Shown here piece by piece: positions 33,852 to 42,514 of a stretch of 64,000 bases of DNA. The notes under the pieces are model-generated. The model was not told the origin of the DNA and ran no database searches. It worked only from the letters and a program-made list of their open reading frames with translations. Positions within the stretch are counted from its first letter, which is position 1. Each line of letters starts with the position of its first letter. Origin of the DNA: Streptomyces sp. NBC_01288 (lineage in GTDB: Bacteria; Actinomycetota; Actinomycetes; Streptomycetales; Streptomycetaceae). The stretch lies in NCBI RefSeq assembly GCF_035982055.1, contig NZ_CP108427.1:124001-188000 (forward strand), in the 5' to 3' direction. The position numbers were made by a program, and so were the translations under genes.

Positions 33852-34271
33852 ATGAGCTTGAGCATCCGCAACCAGATTCCCGGCACCGTCACGGCTGTCA
33901 CGCCCGGCGCCGTGATGGCGACCGTGAAGGTGCGCCTCGACGGCGGCCAGGACCTCACCGCGGCGATCACGTTGGAGGCCGTGAAGGACCTGGGGCTCGC
34001 CGAGGGCACGGCCGTGCGCGCCATGATGAAGTCCACCGAGGTCGCGCTCGCCACGAGCCGGGTGGAGGGGGTGTCCATCCGCAACCAGTTGCCCGGCACG
34101 GTCAGCGATGTCGCCACCGGCGGGGCGATGGCCGTCGTCAAGGTCACGGTCGACGGGGGCGAGCTGACCGCGGCGATCACGAAGGACGCGGTCGGCGACC
34201 TGGGGCTGCGGACCGGTTCGCCGGTCGTCGCGCTGATCAAGTCGACCGAGGTGTCCCTGGCGACCGTCTGA
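33852..34271 (+). CDS. Double TOBE/Mop-domain molybdate-binding protein
   Basis: 139 residues made of two copies of the Mop (molbindin) domain: SIRNQIPGTVTAVTPG (residues 4-19) and SIRNQLPGTVSDVATGG (about 74-90), each followed by VKVxxDGGxxLTAAIT and the STEVxLAT ending. Such di-Mop proteins (ModG-like) bind molybdate or tungstate as oligomers and serve as stores or sensors. The next gene is a molybdo-oxidoreductase. Confidence 0.9.
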   Translation: MSLSIRNQIPGTVTAVTPGAVMATVKVRLDGGQDLTAAITLEAVKDLGLAEGTAVRAMMKSTEVALATSRVEGVSIRNQLPGTVSDVATGGAMAVVKVTVDGGELTAAITKDAVGDLGLRTGSPVVALIKSTEVSLATV

Positions 34272-34418
34272 CGCGGGGCCGCCGTAGCCGCGATTCCGGT
34301 GACGGGCCACGCGCGGGCGCACACCGGGACCCGGCGTCGGCCCGGTCGCGTGTGAGCGCCTACGCTGCTCGGGGAAGGCAGCCGTAACGAGGCGACCAGC
34401 GGAGAAGGGGCGTCACCC

Positions 34419-35060
34419 GTGGCAAGCGACCGACACGGTACGGCCGAGGCCGACGCGTCCCGTCCCGTTCCGCCCGGCCAGCGTCATGTGCACGGCTGGC
34501 CGGTCTCGCACTACGGGCCCGTCCCCCGTTTCCGTCCCGAGCGCTGGAACCTGCGCGTCCACGGTGCCACGGCCGACGGTGCCGAGCGCATCTGGACCTT
34601 CGACGAGCTGGCGCCGCTGCCGCATGTCACGGTCGTCGCCGATCTGCACTGCGCGTCCGGCCCGACCTCCACCGACCACGAGTGGTACGGCATCCCCGCC
34701 GGCACCGTCCTGGACCTGGTGCCGCCCGCGCCGGAGGTCACGCACGTCATGGCCTGGGCGGAGTACGGCTACTCCACCAACCTCCGCCTCGCCGACTTCA
34801 CGGCCGCGCAGACCCTGCTCGCCACGCACCACAACGGCGAGCCCCTCACCGCCGAACACGGCTTCCCGCTGCGTCTGGTCGTGCCGCATCTGTACGGCTA
34901 CAAGAGCCCCAAGTGGCTGCGCGCCATCGAGTACCTCACCGAGGACCGGCGCGGGTTCTGGGAGGAGCGCGGCTACCACACCATCGCCGACCCGTGGAAA
35001 GAGCAGCGCTACTCCTACCAGGAGCAGGACGACGACGAGGCACGGCCTCCCGGCCGGTAG
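34419..35060 (+). CDS. YedY/sulfite-oxidase-like molybdopterin oxidoreductase
   Basis: 213 residues of the sulfite oxidase-like Mo-cofactor family. Family segments are WNLRVHG, LPHVTVVADLHCASG with the Cys expected to coordinate Mo (about residue 74), TDHEWYGIPAGTVLDLV, and the C-terminal GFPLRLVVPHLYGYKSPKW (about 149-167). It lacks a Tat signal and is probably cytosolic. The substrate is unknown; characterised relatives reduce methionine sulfoxide or oxidise sulfite. The residues after the Cys (ASGPTST) differ from the more common VTRWS, which is noted as odd. The GTG follows GGAGAAGGGG. Confidence 0.85.
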   Translation: MASDRHGTAEADASRPVPPGQRHVHGWPVSHYGPVPRFRPERWNLRVHGATADGAERIWTFDELAPLPHVTVVADLHCASGPTSTDHEWYGIPAGTVLDLVPPAPEVTHVMAWAEYGYSTNLRLADFTAAQTLLATHHNGEPLTAEHGFPLRLVVPHLYGYKSPKWLRAIEYLTEDRRGFWEERGYHTIADPWKEQRYSYQEQDDDEARPPGR

Positions 35061-35110
35061 GCCGAAACCCGCCACGCGACCCGACAGGCACGACACGTAG
35101 CCTCGTCGGC

Positions 35111-36118
35111 ATGGTCAAGCATCGTTTTGTCGACGTGAACGGCATCCGTCTGCACATCGCCGAGCAGGGCGAAGGCCCCCTGGTGATCCTCCTGCACGGC
35201 TTCCCGGAGTCATGGCACTCCTGGCATCAGCAGATCGGCGCGCTGGCCGACGCGGGGTTCCATGTGGTCGCCCCCGACCAGCGGGGATACGGCAGCAGTG
35301 ACCATCCGGACGAGGTCGACGCGTACACCATCTTCCACCTGGTCGGCGATGTCGTCGGCCTGATACAGGAGTTGGGCGAGGGCAAGGCGTACGTCGTCGG
35401 GCACGACTGGGGTGCGCCGGTCGCGTGGCACACCGCGCTGCTGCGGCCGGACCTGGTGCTCGGGGTGGCCGGGCTGAGCGTGCCGCCGCCGTACCGGGGG
35501 ACGCAGCGTCCGATGGCCATGATGCAGGAGATCTTCCAGGGCCGTTTCTACTGGAACTACTTCAACCAACCGGGCGTCGCCGACGCCGAGTTCGGGAGGG
35601 ACACCCGCACCACGCTCCGCAAGTTCCTCTACTCGGCGTCCGGTTCGGCCTCTCCCTCCGGCGAGATCATGCAGCCGCTGGTCGACCCCGAGAAGGGCTG
35701 GCTCGTGGCCATGGAGGACCCCGAGGTGCTGCCGGAGTGGCTCACCGAGGAGGATCTCGACGTGCTGACCGAGAGTTTCTCCAAGGGCTTCACCGGCGCC
35801 CTGAACTGGTACCGCAACCTGGACCGCAACTGGGACCTGACCGCGCCGTGGAACAACGCCGTCGTCACCCGCCCCGCCCTGTACATCTTCGGCGACCGCG
35901 ACCTCGTGCCCGCGTTCCCCGGCGCCCGCGACATCATCGACCAACTCCCCACCTTCATGCCCAGCCTGGTACGCGCCCCCATCGAGCTGCCCGGCTGCGG
36001 CCACTGGACCCAGCAGGAACGCCCCGCCGAGGTGAACGCGGCACTCATCGACTTCCTGACGACGTGCGAGAGCGCAGCCGACACCGGTGGATCAGGAACG
36101 GTGACGGACGGTTCGTGA
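35111..36118 (+). CDS. Alpha/beta hydrolase, epoxide hydrolase type
   Basis: 335 residues. The nucleophile Asp lies in VVGHDWGAPVAW (Asp99), an oxyanion motif LLHGFPESWHSW precedes it, and the base His is in LPGCGHWTQQERP (about residue 305). A Tyr in the cap region (YWNYF) is in place to activate an epoxide. This pattern is that of soluble epoxide hydrolases. It lies 1.6 kb from the end of a diiron monooxygenase operon that would make epoxides, so the two may cooperate. Confidence 0.85.
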   Translation: MVKHRFVDVNGIRLHIAEQGEGPLVILLHGFPESWHSWHQQIGALADAGFHVVAPDQRGYGSSDHPDEVDAYTIFHLVGDVVGLIQELGEGKAYVVGHDWGAPVAWHTALLRPDLVLGVAGLSVPPPYRGTQRPMAMMQEIFQGRFYWNYFNQPGVADAEFGRDTRTTLRKFLYSASGSASPSGEIMQPLVDPEKGWLVAMEDPEVLPEWLTEEDLDVLTESFSKGFTGALNWYRNLDRNWDLTAPWNNAVVTRPALYIFGDRDLVPAFPGARDIIDQLPTFMPSLVRAPIELPGCGHWTQQERPAEVNAALIDFLTTCESAADTGGSGTVTDGS

Positions 36119-36202
36119 CCGTCTGGTCCGCGTAGCCCGCTCGCAAGGTCGGGCGGGGAAACCCGCTCGACCCGGTCGCCTCCACGAGGAGATCCTTCGG
36201 GC

Positions 36203-36754
36203 ATGGAGTTCCTCTGCTACCACCGCGACCGGCCCGGTTCCCTCCCTCTGCGCGACGAACTGGTGGAACGGCACTGGTCCTACATGGACCGGTACGCCAA
36301 GGAAATGATCGCCCGGGGTCCGACGCTCGCCGACGACGGTGACACCCCCACCGGCAGCGTGCACATCCTCGACCTGCCCGATCCGGCCGCGGCCCGCGCG
36401 TTCGCCTTCGACGAGCCCAACCATCAGGCCGGCGTCTACCGGGACGTGCTGCTGCGCCGGTGGCGCAACACTTTGGGGCGCACCATGTGGGACTTCCCCG
36501 GCGGCCGGACCGGAGGCAACCGGTACCTGGTGCTCGGCTTCGGCACCGGGCAGGCCGTGGACCTGGCGGTGCCGCCCGGCCGGGACGAACTGATCGCGTA
36601 CGGGCCCCTGTTGTCCGACGACGGCGCCACCTGGCTGGGCACGGCGGCGTTGCTCCGGGCGCCGGACCAGGAGACGGCGCGTGCCGTGCTGACCCGGGAC
36701 CGGTACGCCGATATCGAGGTCCACAACTGGCAGTTCGGCGGACGCCCGACCTGA
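36203..36754 (+). CDS. YCII-related domain protein (two-domain)
   Basis: 183 residues in two related halves. The first has the YCII pattern, ending in ILDLPDPAAARAFAFDEPNHQAGVY; the second has LLSDDGATWLGTAAL followed by TARAVLTRDRYADIEVHNWQFG. Each half is about 90 residues with the ferredoxin-like fold of YciI proteins. Function unknown. GAGGAG lies 10 bases before the ATG. It converges with the last gene of the diiron monooxygenase operon. Confidence 0.8.
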   Translation: MEFLCYHRDRPGSLPLRDELVERHWSYMDRYAKEMIARGPTLADDGDTPTGSVHILDLPDPAAARAFAFDEPNHQAGVYRDVLLRRWRNTLGRTMWDFPGGRTGGNRYLVLGFGTGQAVDLAVPPGRDELIAYGPLLSDDGATWLGTAALLRAPDQETARAVLTRDRYADIEVHNWQFGGRPT

Positions 36755-36758
36755 GCGC

Positions 36759-37766
36759 CTATGGCATGCGCGGGCGGCTGAGCCCACCGGCCGCCAGGAG
36801 TTCGTCCCACGTCTCCAGCGCCGTGGCCTCGGTGTCCGGAGCGCCCAGCAGTCGGGCGCCCCCGGCAGCCATGGCCGTGCCGTGCGGCGCCCACGTGTCG
36901 AGGTGCCCCTGAAGTACCGCACGGTTTCCGGGGTCCGCGTCGGTGAGGAATGTCAGGAGGGCCCGGGTCCAGCGGGCCGCGCGTCGGGCGTCGCGTGCCA
37001 GGTCGTCGGTGATGAGGGAGTCGAGGGGGACGCCAACGGTGTCGAGGCGGCGGGCCAGGCCGTTCAGGAGTACGGCGTCGGCGACCGGTTTGACCACGAG
37101 TTGGAAGGCGACCAGGGCCACGTCCCAGTCGTAGGCGACCAGTGACTCCTCGACTGCACGGCGGAACGGTTGCCAGTCCGGTTGGTGTTCCCAGGTGGTG
37201 CGTTCGGCGAGGCCGAAGGGGCGGTCGGGGTGGGTGCGGGCCAGTTGGGTGGTGCGGTAGGCGAGGAGTTGGACGCGGCGGAGTTGGTCGGCCGTCTGGA
37301 AGGCGGCGCAGGTGGCGATGTAGCTGCCGGGGGCGAGTTGCTGGAGGTAGGCGGAGAGCATCTGCTGGCCGTGGACCAGGTAGCGGGCCGGGGTCACCGC
37401 CAGTGCCAGCAGGTCGAGTTGACGGGCCGTCAGGCGTTCGTCGTGCTGTTCCTTGTCGAAGCGTTCGAGCAGGCCCTCGACGTACGTCTCGCGGTCGTCC
37501 TGCATCGCGACATAGCTGCCGTACGTCACCCGGTCGGGATCGCGGAAGGCGTCCCAGTCGGGCACGGTCAGGGCCATGCCGTCGCGGTGCTCGCGCAGCC
37601 AGCGGTTGCCGTGCGCGTCGGGCGGGAGTTCCAGCGGGGTGGCGCCCATGGTGTGGTTCATGCCGTGGGTGAGGACCTCGTACTCGCCGGGCCGGCGGCC
37701 CAGGTCGCCGAAGGCGCTCCAGGTGCGCAGGCGGGTCGCGCGCCGCCGGTCGCGCTGCTGTGCCAT
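36759..37766 (-). CDS. Toluene/alkene monooxygenase hydroxylase beta subunit
   Basis: 335 residues matching TmoE/IsoE-type beta subunits, which have the ferritin-like fold without metal ligands. Landmarks are LRTWSAFGDLGRRPGEYEVLTHGMNH near the N-terminus (quoted in parts: LRTWSAFG, RRPGEYEV), YVAMQDDRETY and ERTTWEHQPDWQPFRRAVEE. It is the last gene of the operon. In the usual tmo/iso order a reductase gene (F) would follow, but the next gene is on the other strand and unrelated. Confidence 0.9.
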   Translation of the reverse strand: MAQQRDRRRATRLRTWSAFGDLGRRPGEYEVLTHGMNHTMGATPLELPPDAHGNRWLREHRDGMALTVPDWDAFRDPDRVTYGSYVAMQDDRETYVEGLLERFDKEQHDERLTARQLDLLALAVTPARYLVHGQQMLSAYLQQLAPGSYIATCAAFQTADQLRRVQLLAYRTTQLARTHPDRPFGLAERTTWEHQPDWQPFRRAVEESLVAYDWDVALVAFQLVVKPVADAVLLNGLARRLDTVGVPLDSLITDDLARDARRAARWTRALLTFLTDADPGNRAVLQGHLDTWAPHGTAMAAGGARLLGAPDTEATALETWDELLAAGGLSRPRMP

Positions 37767-37798
37767 GGCTTCTCCTGACCTCGTCACGGACTGCCTCG

Positions 37799-38113
37799 TC
37801 ACTCGCTGTGGAACCACATGTACTCCTGCGACCGGGAACGCATCCGTCCCTTGAAGGAGGGCATCTCGATCTCCAGGGCGGAGAGTTGGAAGGTCCCGCC
37901 GAGGTGTTCCTCCAGGCTGCGCCGGGTCAGCCGGCACTCGTGCGGGGTGTGGACGCGGACGTAGTCGTCGCGGTCCACGACGTACACGTCCCGGTCGGGG
38001 TTGTCGTCGGACACCGCCTCGATGACGGCGTCCGCCAGCGGCCCGGAGCGCAGCACCGGGCCGACGAGGACGGGGTCGAGCGGGGCGTCACTGTCGAGTT
38101 CGTAGACGGTCAT
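37799..38113 (-). CDS. Diiron monooxygenase effector (coupling) protein
   Basis: 104 residues of the MmoB/DmpM (TmoD) family: VLRSGPLADAVIEAVSDDNPDRDVYVVDRDD and the C-terminal SALEIEMPSFKGRM segment are characteristic (quoted: RSGPLADAVIEAV; LEIEMPSFKGRM). The effector binds the hydroxylase and tunes O2 activation. The ATG overlaps the stop of the Rieske gene (ATGA). It is in the expected position, between C and E. Confidence 0.9.
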   Translation of the reverse strand: MTVYELDSDAPLDPVLVGPVLRSGPLADAVIEAVSDDNPDRDVYVVDRDDYVRVHTPHECRLTRRSLEEHLGGTFQLSALEIEMPSFKGRMRSRSQEYMWFHSE

Positions 38114-38469
38114 GGGGTGGGTGCCGGCCTTTCGTCGGACGGGCGGCGGCTGACGTGCACCTGGCCGTCGGCGATACGGGTGGCGTGGCGTACGAGGCAG
38201 GAGCCGCGCGGGTTGATGCCCCGGCCGGTGCGCACGTCGAACTCCCAGAGGTGGAAGGCGCAGGTCAGGACGGTGCCGTCGAGATCACCCTCGGCGAGGG
38301 ACTGCCGTTGGTGCGGGCAGGTGCCCTGGTAGGCGAGGTAGTCGCCCTCGACGCGGATCAGCAGGATCTCCGTGCCGTCGACCTCGAAGGGCTCCATCTC
38401 GCCGTCCCACAGGGCGTCTTGGGCAGCCACCGGCACGTAGTCGGAGCAGTCGGGCGCCTCCTCAGTCAC
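38110..38469 (-). CDS. Rieske ferredoxin of the diiron monooxygenase
   Basis: 119 residues. The two Rieske motifs are present: TCPHQRQSL (C51, H53) and TCAFHLWEFD (C70, H73), which hold the [2Fe-2S] cluster. It passes electrons from a reductase to the hydroxylase in the toluene-4-monooxygenase type of system (TmoC). It overlaps the upstream gamma-subunit gene by 8 bases and the effector gene by 4, so expression is tightly coupled. Confidence 0.92.
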   Translation of the reverse strand: MTEEAPDCSDYVPVAAQDALWDGEMEPFEVDGTEILLIRVEGDYLAYQGTCPHQRQSLAEGDLDGTVLTCAFHLWEFDVRTGRGINPRGSCLVRHATRIADGQVHVSRRPSDERPAPTP

Positions 38470-38716
38470 GGAACCGCACGTCCAGCCATTGCAGGGGCAG
38501 CAGGGACAGTTCGCCGAGTGTCACCGACGGGTCGATCTTCCGGTCGTCGAGATACACGTCGTACGACGGGACGCCGGGCGGAGCCGCCACGCGTCGCCCG
38601 ACGCTGTGCACGGCCACCTTCTCCGCGACCGTGTCCATGGTGTCGTCGGTGTCGACGGCCACCAGGTGCGGGATGAAGTCGCCGACCAGCCTGCCGACGA
38701 TGGGGAACAGTGCCAT
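38462..38716 (-). CDS. Diiron monooxygenase gamma subunit (TmoB-like)
   Basis: 84 residues with the ubiquitin-like fold of TmoB: MALFPIVGRLVGDFIPHLVA at the N-terminus, DTMDTVAEKVAVHSVGRRVA, and the C-terminal SLLPLQWLDVRFR typical of this small subunit. It stabilises the hydroxylase alpha/beta pair. It lies 14 bases after the alpha-subunit stop. Confidence 0.9.
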   Translation of the reverse strand: MALFPIVGRLVGDFIPHLVAVDTDDTMDTVAEKVAVHSVGRRVAAPPGVPSYDVYLDDRKIDPSVTLGELSLLPLQWLDVRFRD

Positions 38717-38730
38717 GTGGATGAATCCCC

Positions 38731-40215
38731 TTATGCCGTGGGGTCGTTGGCGTACTCGCGTGCCCAGCGGTAGCCGTCCGTGTCGTCGCCCATGACGTCC
38801 GGGGTGAGGCCCATCCACGCGAGTGCGCCGGGCAGGTCCATGGGCTGGATGTCGCCGCCGATGAACCGGTCGACGACCGTGCGGTGGCCCGCGTACCGCT
38901 CGGGTTCCTGCTCGAAGCACCACTTGGAGATCTCGCTGTCGAAGTGGTGGATCCGGCCGTCGCGGACGAGGGAGACGGGGTTGAGCCGCTCGCGGGACAT
39001 GGCGGTACCTAGGGGCAGTTGGGTGACGCTGCACAGGGCGGGGAGGGTCTCGGGGAGGGTGCGGTCGATGTGTCCGGCGTTGATGTTGCGGATGATCTCG
39101 TCCCACAGGACGCCCCAATTCTCCTCCCATTGGGGGTACTTGTCGTTCAGCCAGGCCCGTTCGTCCTTCGAGACACCGGCGCTGGTGTTCCAGAAGAGGG
39201 TGGGTCGGTAGAACCACAGGCCGAGTTGCATCGCGTGCTGGCCGTTGTCCAGGGAGTACAGGAAGTCGTCCCAGTACCAGGGGCGCTTCAACCCGTAGTC
39301 CTCCAGCACCCGTTCGTGCTGGTCGACGATCCATTCCAGCATGAACTCCTTGTAGGACATCTTCCGTTTGTCGAGCGGCGTGTAGTAGTCCATCGCCGGT
39401 CCGGTGAGGGTCTGGAAGATCCGGGAGGCGCGCCAGAACGCCACGTCGACGATGCGCTGCGCGCGTTGCGGGTCGTGGGCCATCACCACTTCCAGGGTGG
39501 GGAAGCCCTGTTGGGCGTGGCGGGCCTCGTCGGTCTGGATGGAGGAGAGCAGGTTCGACCAGTTGACGTCACCGGCGGCCATCGCGTCGGAGGCGAGCGC
39601 GACGAACTGGATGTTGCTGAAGCCGTGTTCGAGGGTCAGGTTGGAGGCGAGACAGGCCTCCACGCAGTCCGCGTTGAGCATGATGTCGTCGAAGAGGCTC
39701 TTCGCCGCGACGACCGCCCACTGGTTGGTGTGGTACGCCTTCTGCGCCCAGTCGAAGCGGGTGTCGTGCTTCAGCAGGGCGTGCGAGAAGCGCAGGCTGA
39801 GCTGGGTGTGCCGGGTCTCGTCGAGCAGTCCGAACACGCCGAGGTTGCGCCACTTCGGGGAGGGGGCGAAGCGGCAGAACCGGCTCTGCATGGTGACGGC
39901 CATGTACTCGACCATCGTGATCAGTCCCATGTGCATCTGCGAGGCGGCGACATGGGACGCGGGTAACTGGTCGTAACTCCCCGCCCGTTGAAGGGCGTTG
40001 CTCACCGCTTTGACCCCGGACTCCTTCTCCCGCTGGACGCGCACGTAGTCCCGGTACGAGACACGGAAGGGCTCCTCCCAGGCGTCCCACGCTTCCTCGG
40101 GGATGCCTTCGGCGCCGGTCCACTCCGCGGGGAAGGCCGCACCACGCTCCACGTACGAGAAGGTCCAGTCGAGGTCGCGCGAGGTCTCGTACCAGTCGTC
40201 CTGGGTGAGAAGCAT
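38731..40215 (-). CDS. Toluene/alkene monooxygenase hydroxylase alpha subunit
   Basis: 494 residues. All six diiron ligands of the family are present in register: Glu103 (MVEY), Glu133 and His136 (LDETRH), Glu196 (LEHG), Glu230 and His233 (TDEARH). The first residues MLLTQDDWYETSRDLDWTF are typical of TmoA/IsoA. The enzyme inserts one oxygen atom into an aromatic ring or across a C=C bond. The substrate cannot be told from the ligands alone. An AGGA sequence is suitably placed before the ATG. First gene of the operon A-B-C-D-E. Confidence 0.92.
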   Translation of the reverse strand: MLLTQDDWYETSRDLDWTFSYVERGAAFPAEWTGAEGIPEEAWDAWEEPFRVSYRDYVRVQREKESGVKAVSNALQRAGSYDQLPASHVAASQMHMGLITMVEYMAVTMQSRFCRFAPSPKWRNLGVFGLLDETRHTQLSLRFSHALLKHDTRFDWAQKAYHTNQWAVVAAKSLFDDIMLNADCVEACLASNLTLEHGFSNIQFVALASDAMAAGDVNWSNLLSSIQTDEARHAQQGFPTLEVVMAHDPQRAQRIVDVAFWRASRIFQTLTGPAMDYYTPLDKRKMSYKEFMLEWIVDQHERVLEDYGLKRPWYWDDFLYSLDNGQHAMQLGLWFYRPTLFWNTSAGVSKDERAWLNDKYPQWEENWGVLWDEIIRNINAGHIDRTLPETLPALCSVTQLPLGTAMSRERLNPVSLVRDGRIHHFDSEISKWCFEQEPERYAGHRTVVDRFIGGDIQPMDLPGALAWMGLTPDVMGDDTDGYRWAREYANDPTA

Positions 40216-40330
40216 GCGGATCACATCCTGATGGAATGGTGCGCGGGCTGCCTCGTAGCCGCATTTTCCACCGGCATACCACCCGCTGCCAGCAGAACGG
40301 GGCACATGTCCGACAATCGCCTCTGGTTCT

Positions 40331-40347
40331 GACGCTGCGTCAGCGTC
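40331..40347. promoter_or_regulatory. 17-bp palindrome in the monooxygenase/CocE divergent region
   Basis: GACGCTG-CGT-CAGCGTC is a 7-bp perfect inverted repeat with a 3-base centre, lying between the divergent starts at 40215 and 40422. It is a good operator candidate. The regulator is unknown; no regulator gene is adjacent. Confidence 0.55.
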
Positions 40348-40421
40348 CCTTAGCGCAGCGCATTGAAGTCTCTCGACGTCAGCACGACAACCTCCGGCGC
40401 GGACCGGCCCGTTACCCGTAC

Positions 40422-42386
40422 GTGCACCCCAACCTTTCCACGACCTCATCCCACGAACGGCCTCCCCGGAGGCAGTTCGCCCTGTCGGCCCTCGTCGCGG
40501 CCTCGGCCGCCGCCCTGTTGCTGGTCGGCTGCTCCTCCTCGGCGCACCCCACGGTCTCGAAGACGGTCGGCGCGGCCTCTACGGCGGCGGGGGCGGGGGC
40601 GTCGAGATCGGCCGGCCCTTCCGGGGAGAGCAGACCGGTCTACTCGTACAAGAAGGCCGTCCGGGAGACCGTCTGGGTCGACACCGGGCGCGACGACGAC
40701 CGTGACGGGAAGAGCGACCGGGTGGCCGTCGACATCGTGCGCCCGGCCGAACCCGCCGCGAAGGGCCGGAAGATACCGGTCATCATGGAGGCCAGTCCGT
40801 ACTACTCCTGCTGCGGCCGCGGCAACGAGAGCCAGAAGAAGACCTACGACGCCAAGGGCCGCCCGGTCGACTTCCCGCTCTTCTACGACAACTACTTCGT
40901 CCCGCGCGGCTACGCCTTCGTCGCCGTCGACCTCCCCGGCACCGGCCGCTCCGACGGCTGCACGGACGCCGGCGGGCCCATCGACATCCAGTCCACGAAG
41001 ACGGTCGTGGACTGGCTCAACGGCCGCGCCCACGCCTACACCACACACACCGGCACCACCCCCGCCAAGGCCGGCTGGACCAACGGCAACACCGGGATGA
41101 TCGGCAAGAGTTGGGACGGCTCCATCGCCAACGGGGTCGCCGCCACCGGCGTGAAGGGCCTGAAGACGATCGTCCCGATCAGCTCCATCTCCTCCTGGTA
41201 CGACGCCTACTTCTCCCAGGGAGCCGGGCTGGTCGGCAACGCGCCCACTCCTGGCGCTCTGATCCGCATGGTCGAGAGCGACGCCACCGGCAAGCGCTGC
41301 GCCGCCGTGAACAAGCCGCTCGGCGACGCGGCCGTCAAGTCCGGTGCCTGGTCGCCGATGTGGGCCGAACGCGACTATGTGGCGGACGCGAAGAAGGTGA
41401 AGGCGAGCGTCTTCGTCGTGCACGGCCAACAGGACCTCACCGTCCGCACCAAGAACGTCGGCCAGTGGTGGGACGCCCTCGCCAAGAACGGCGTCGTGCG
41501 CAAGATCTGGCTCTCCCAGACCGGCCACGTCGACCCCTTCGACTACCGCCGTACGCAGTGGGTGGACACCCTGCACCACTGGTTCGACCATGAACTCCTC
41601 GGCTACGACAACGGGATCGACCGCGCACCGATGGCCGACATCGAGCGGACCCCGGACCACTGGACGACGGACGCGGTCTGGCCGCCGAAGTCCACAACCC
41701 CCTTGACCCTCAACCCCGTTCAGGGCACGCAGACGGGCGTGGGCACGCTCAGCACAAAGCCCGGAAGCGGCGGGACCGAGACCTTCACCGACGCCACGGA
41801 CAAGTCCGAGCTCGACTGGGCCGCGCACATCGACCAGTCGACCGGCGAGAAGGCGGGCTTCGTCACCCAACCGCTCACGAAACCGCTGCGCGTCTCCGGT
41901 GCCTCGCAGGTGACCGTCACCGCCACCTCGACGACCGCGACCGCGAACCTGTCGGCGGTCCTCGTCGATGTCGGCCCGTCCACCATCCGGGACTACGACA
42001 AGGGCGGTCTGGGCATCTCCACGGTCTCCGGATCATCCTGCTGGGGCGCGAACTCGGGCCAGGACAGCGGCTGTTACAAGAAGACGGCGGCCAAGACCGA
42101 GCACGTCACGAGCACCGTCTTCAGCCGGGGCTGGGCCGCGCTCGGCACCGCCGCCGACGCGCACGAGGTCCTGCCGCTCACGCCCGGCAAGCCGTACGCC
42201 CTCACTCTCACGCTTGCGAGCGCCGACCACGTCGTCCCGGCCGGGCACCGGCTGGCCTTGATCGTCGCGGGCACCGACTGGGGCATCGCCAACCGCGCGG
42301 CCGACCGGCCGACGATCACCGTCGATCTGGCGCACACGTCCCTGCGCCTGCCGCTCGTGGGCCAACCGGGCCTGCCCGCCTCGTAG
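40422..42386 (+). CDS. Xaa-Pro dipeptidyl-peptidase / CocE-type lipoprotein
   Basis: About 654 residues. A signal peptide (RRQFALSALVAASAAALLL) ends in lipobox LVGC. The peptidase S15 domain has GKSWDGSIANGVAATG as the nucleophile elbow (GxSxxG type), DLPGTGRSDGC, an acid in VHGQQDLTVR and a base in TGHVDPFDYRR. A C-terminal jelly-roll (about residues 430-650) is typical of X-Pro dipeptidyl-peptidases and cocaine esterases. It is secreted and membrane-anchored and releases Xaa-Pro dipeptides or hydrolyses esters. The GTG start is the most probable; no good Shine-Dalgarno is seen. Confidence 0.88.
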   Translation: MHPNLSTTSSHERPPRRQFALSALVAASAAALLLVGCSSSAHPTVSKTVGAASTAAGAGASRSAGPSGESRPVYSYKKAVRETVWVDTGRDDDRDGKSDRVAVDIVRPAEPAAKGRKIPVIMEASPYYSCCGRGNESQKKTYDAKGRPVDFPLFYDNYFVPRGYAFVAVDLPGTGRSDGCTDAGGPIDIQSTKTVVDWLNGRAHAYTTHTGTTPAKAGWTNGNTGMIGKSWDGSIANGVAATGVKGLKTIVPISSISSWYDAYFSQGAGLVGNAPTPGALIRMVESDATGKRCAAVNKPLGDAAVKSGAWSPMWAERDYVADAKKVKASVFVVHGQQDLTVRTKNVGQWWDALAKNGVVRKIWLSQTGHVDPFDYRRTQWVDTLHHWFDHELLGYDNGIDRAPMADIERTPDHWTTDAVWPPKSTTPLTLNPVQGTQTGVGTLSTKPGSGGTETFTDATDKSELDWAAHIDQSTGEKAGFVTQPLTKPLRVSGASQVTVTATSTTATANLSAVLVDVGPSTIRDYDKGGLGISTVSGSSCWGANSGQDSGCYKKTAAKTEHVTSTVFSRGWAALGTAADAHEVLPLTPGKPYALTLTLASADHVVPAGHRLALIVAGTDWGIANRAADRPTITVDLAHTSLRLPLVGQPGLPAS

Positions 42387-42433
42387 TTGCCATAGAAGAC
42401 CGGGCTCGACGGGGGCCGGAACCCCGGGAATGC

Positions 42434-42460
42434 CTGCTGGGAGGCGCCGCCTCCCAGCAG
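42434..42460 (+). terminator. Strong hairpin terminator
   Basis: CTGCTGGGAGG / CCTCCCAGCAG, an 11-bp perfect stem with a 5-base GC-rich loop, lies 48 bases after the CocE stop and upstream of the GlxA-type gene. No U-tract follows. Confidence 0.65.
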
Positions 42461-42514
42461 AGAGGAAACCGATCGTGGCGCCGGCACCGGTCCCCGACGC
42501 ATGCTGGCTGTTCG

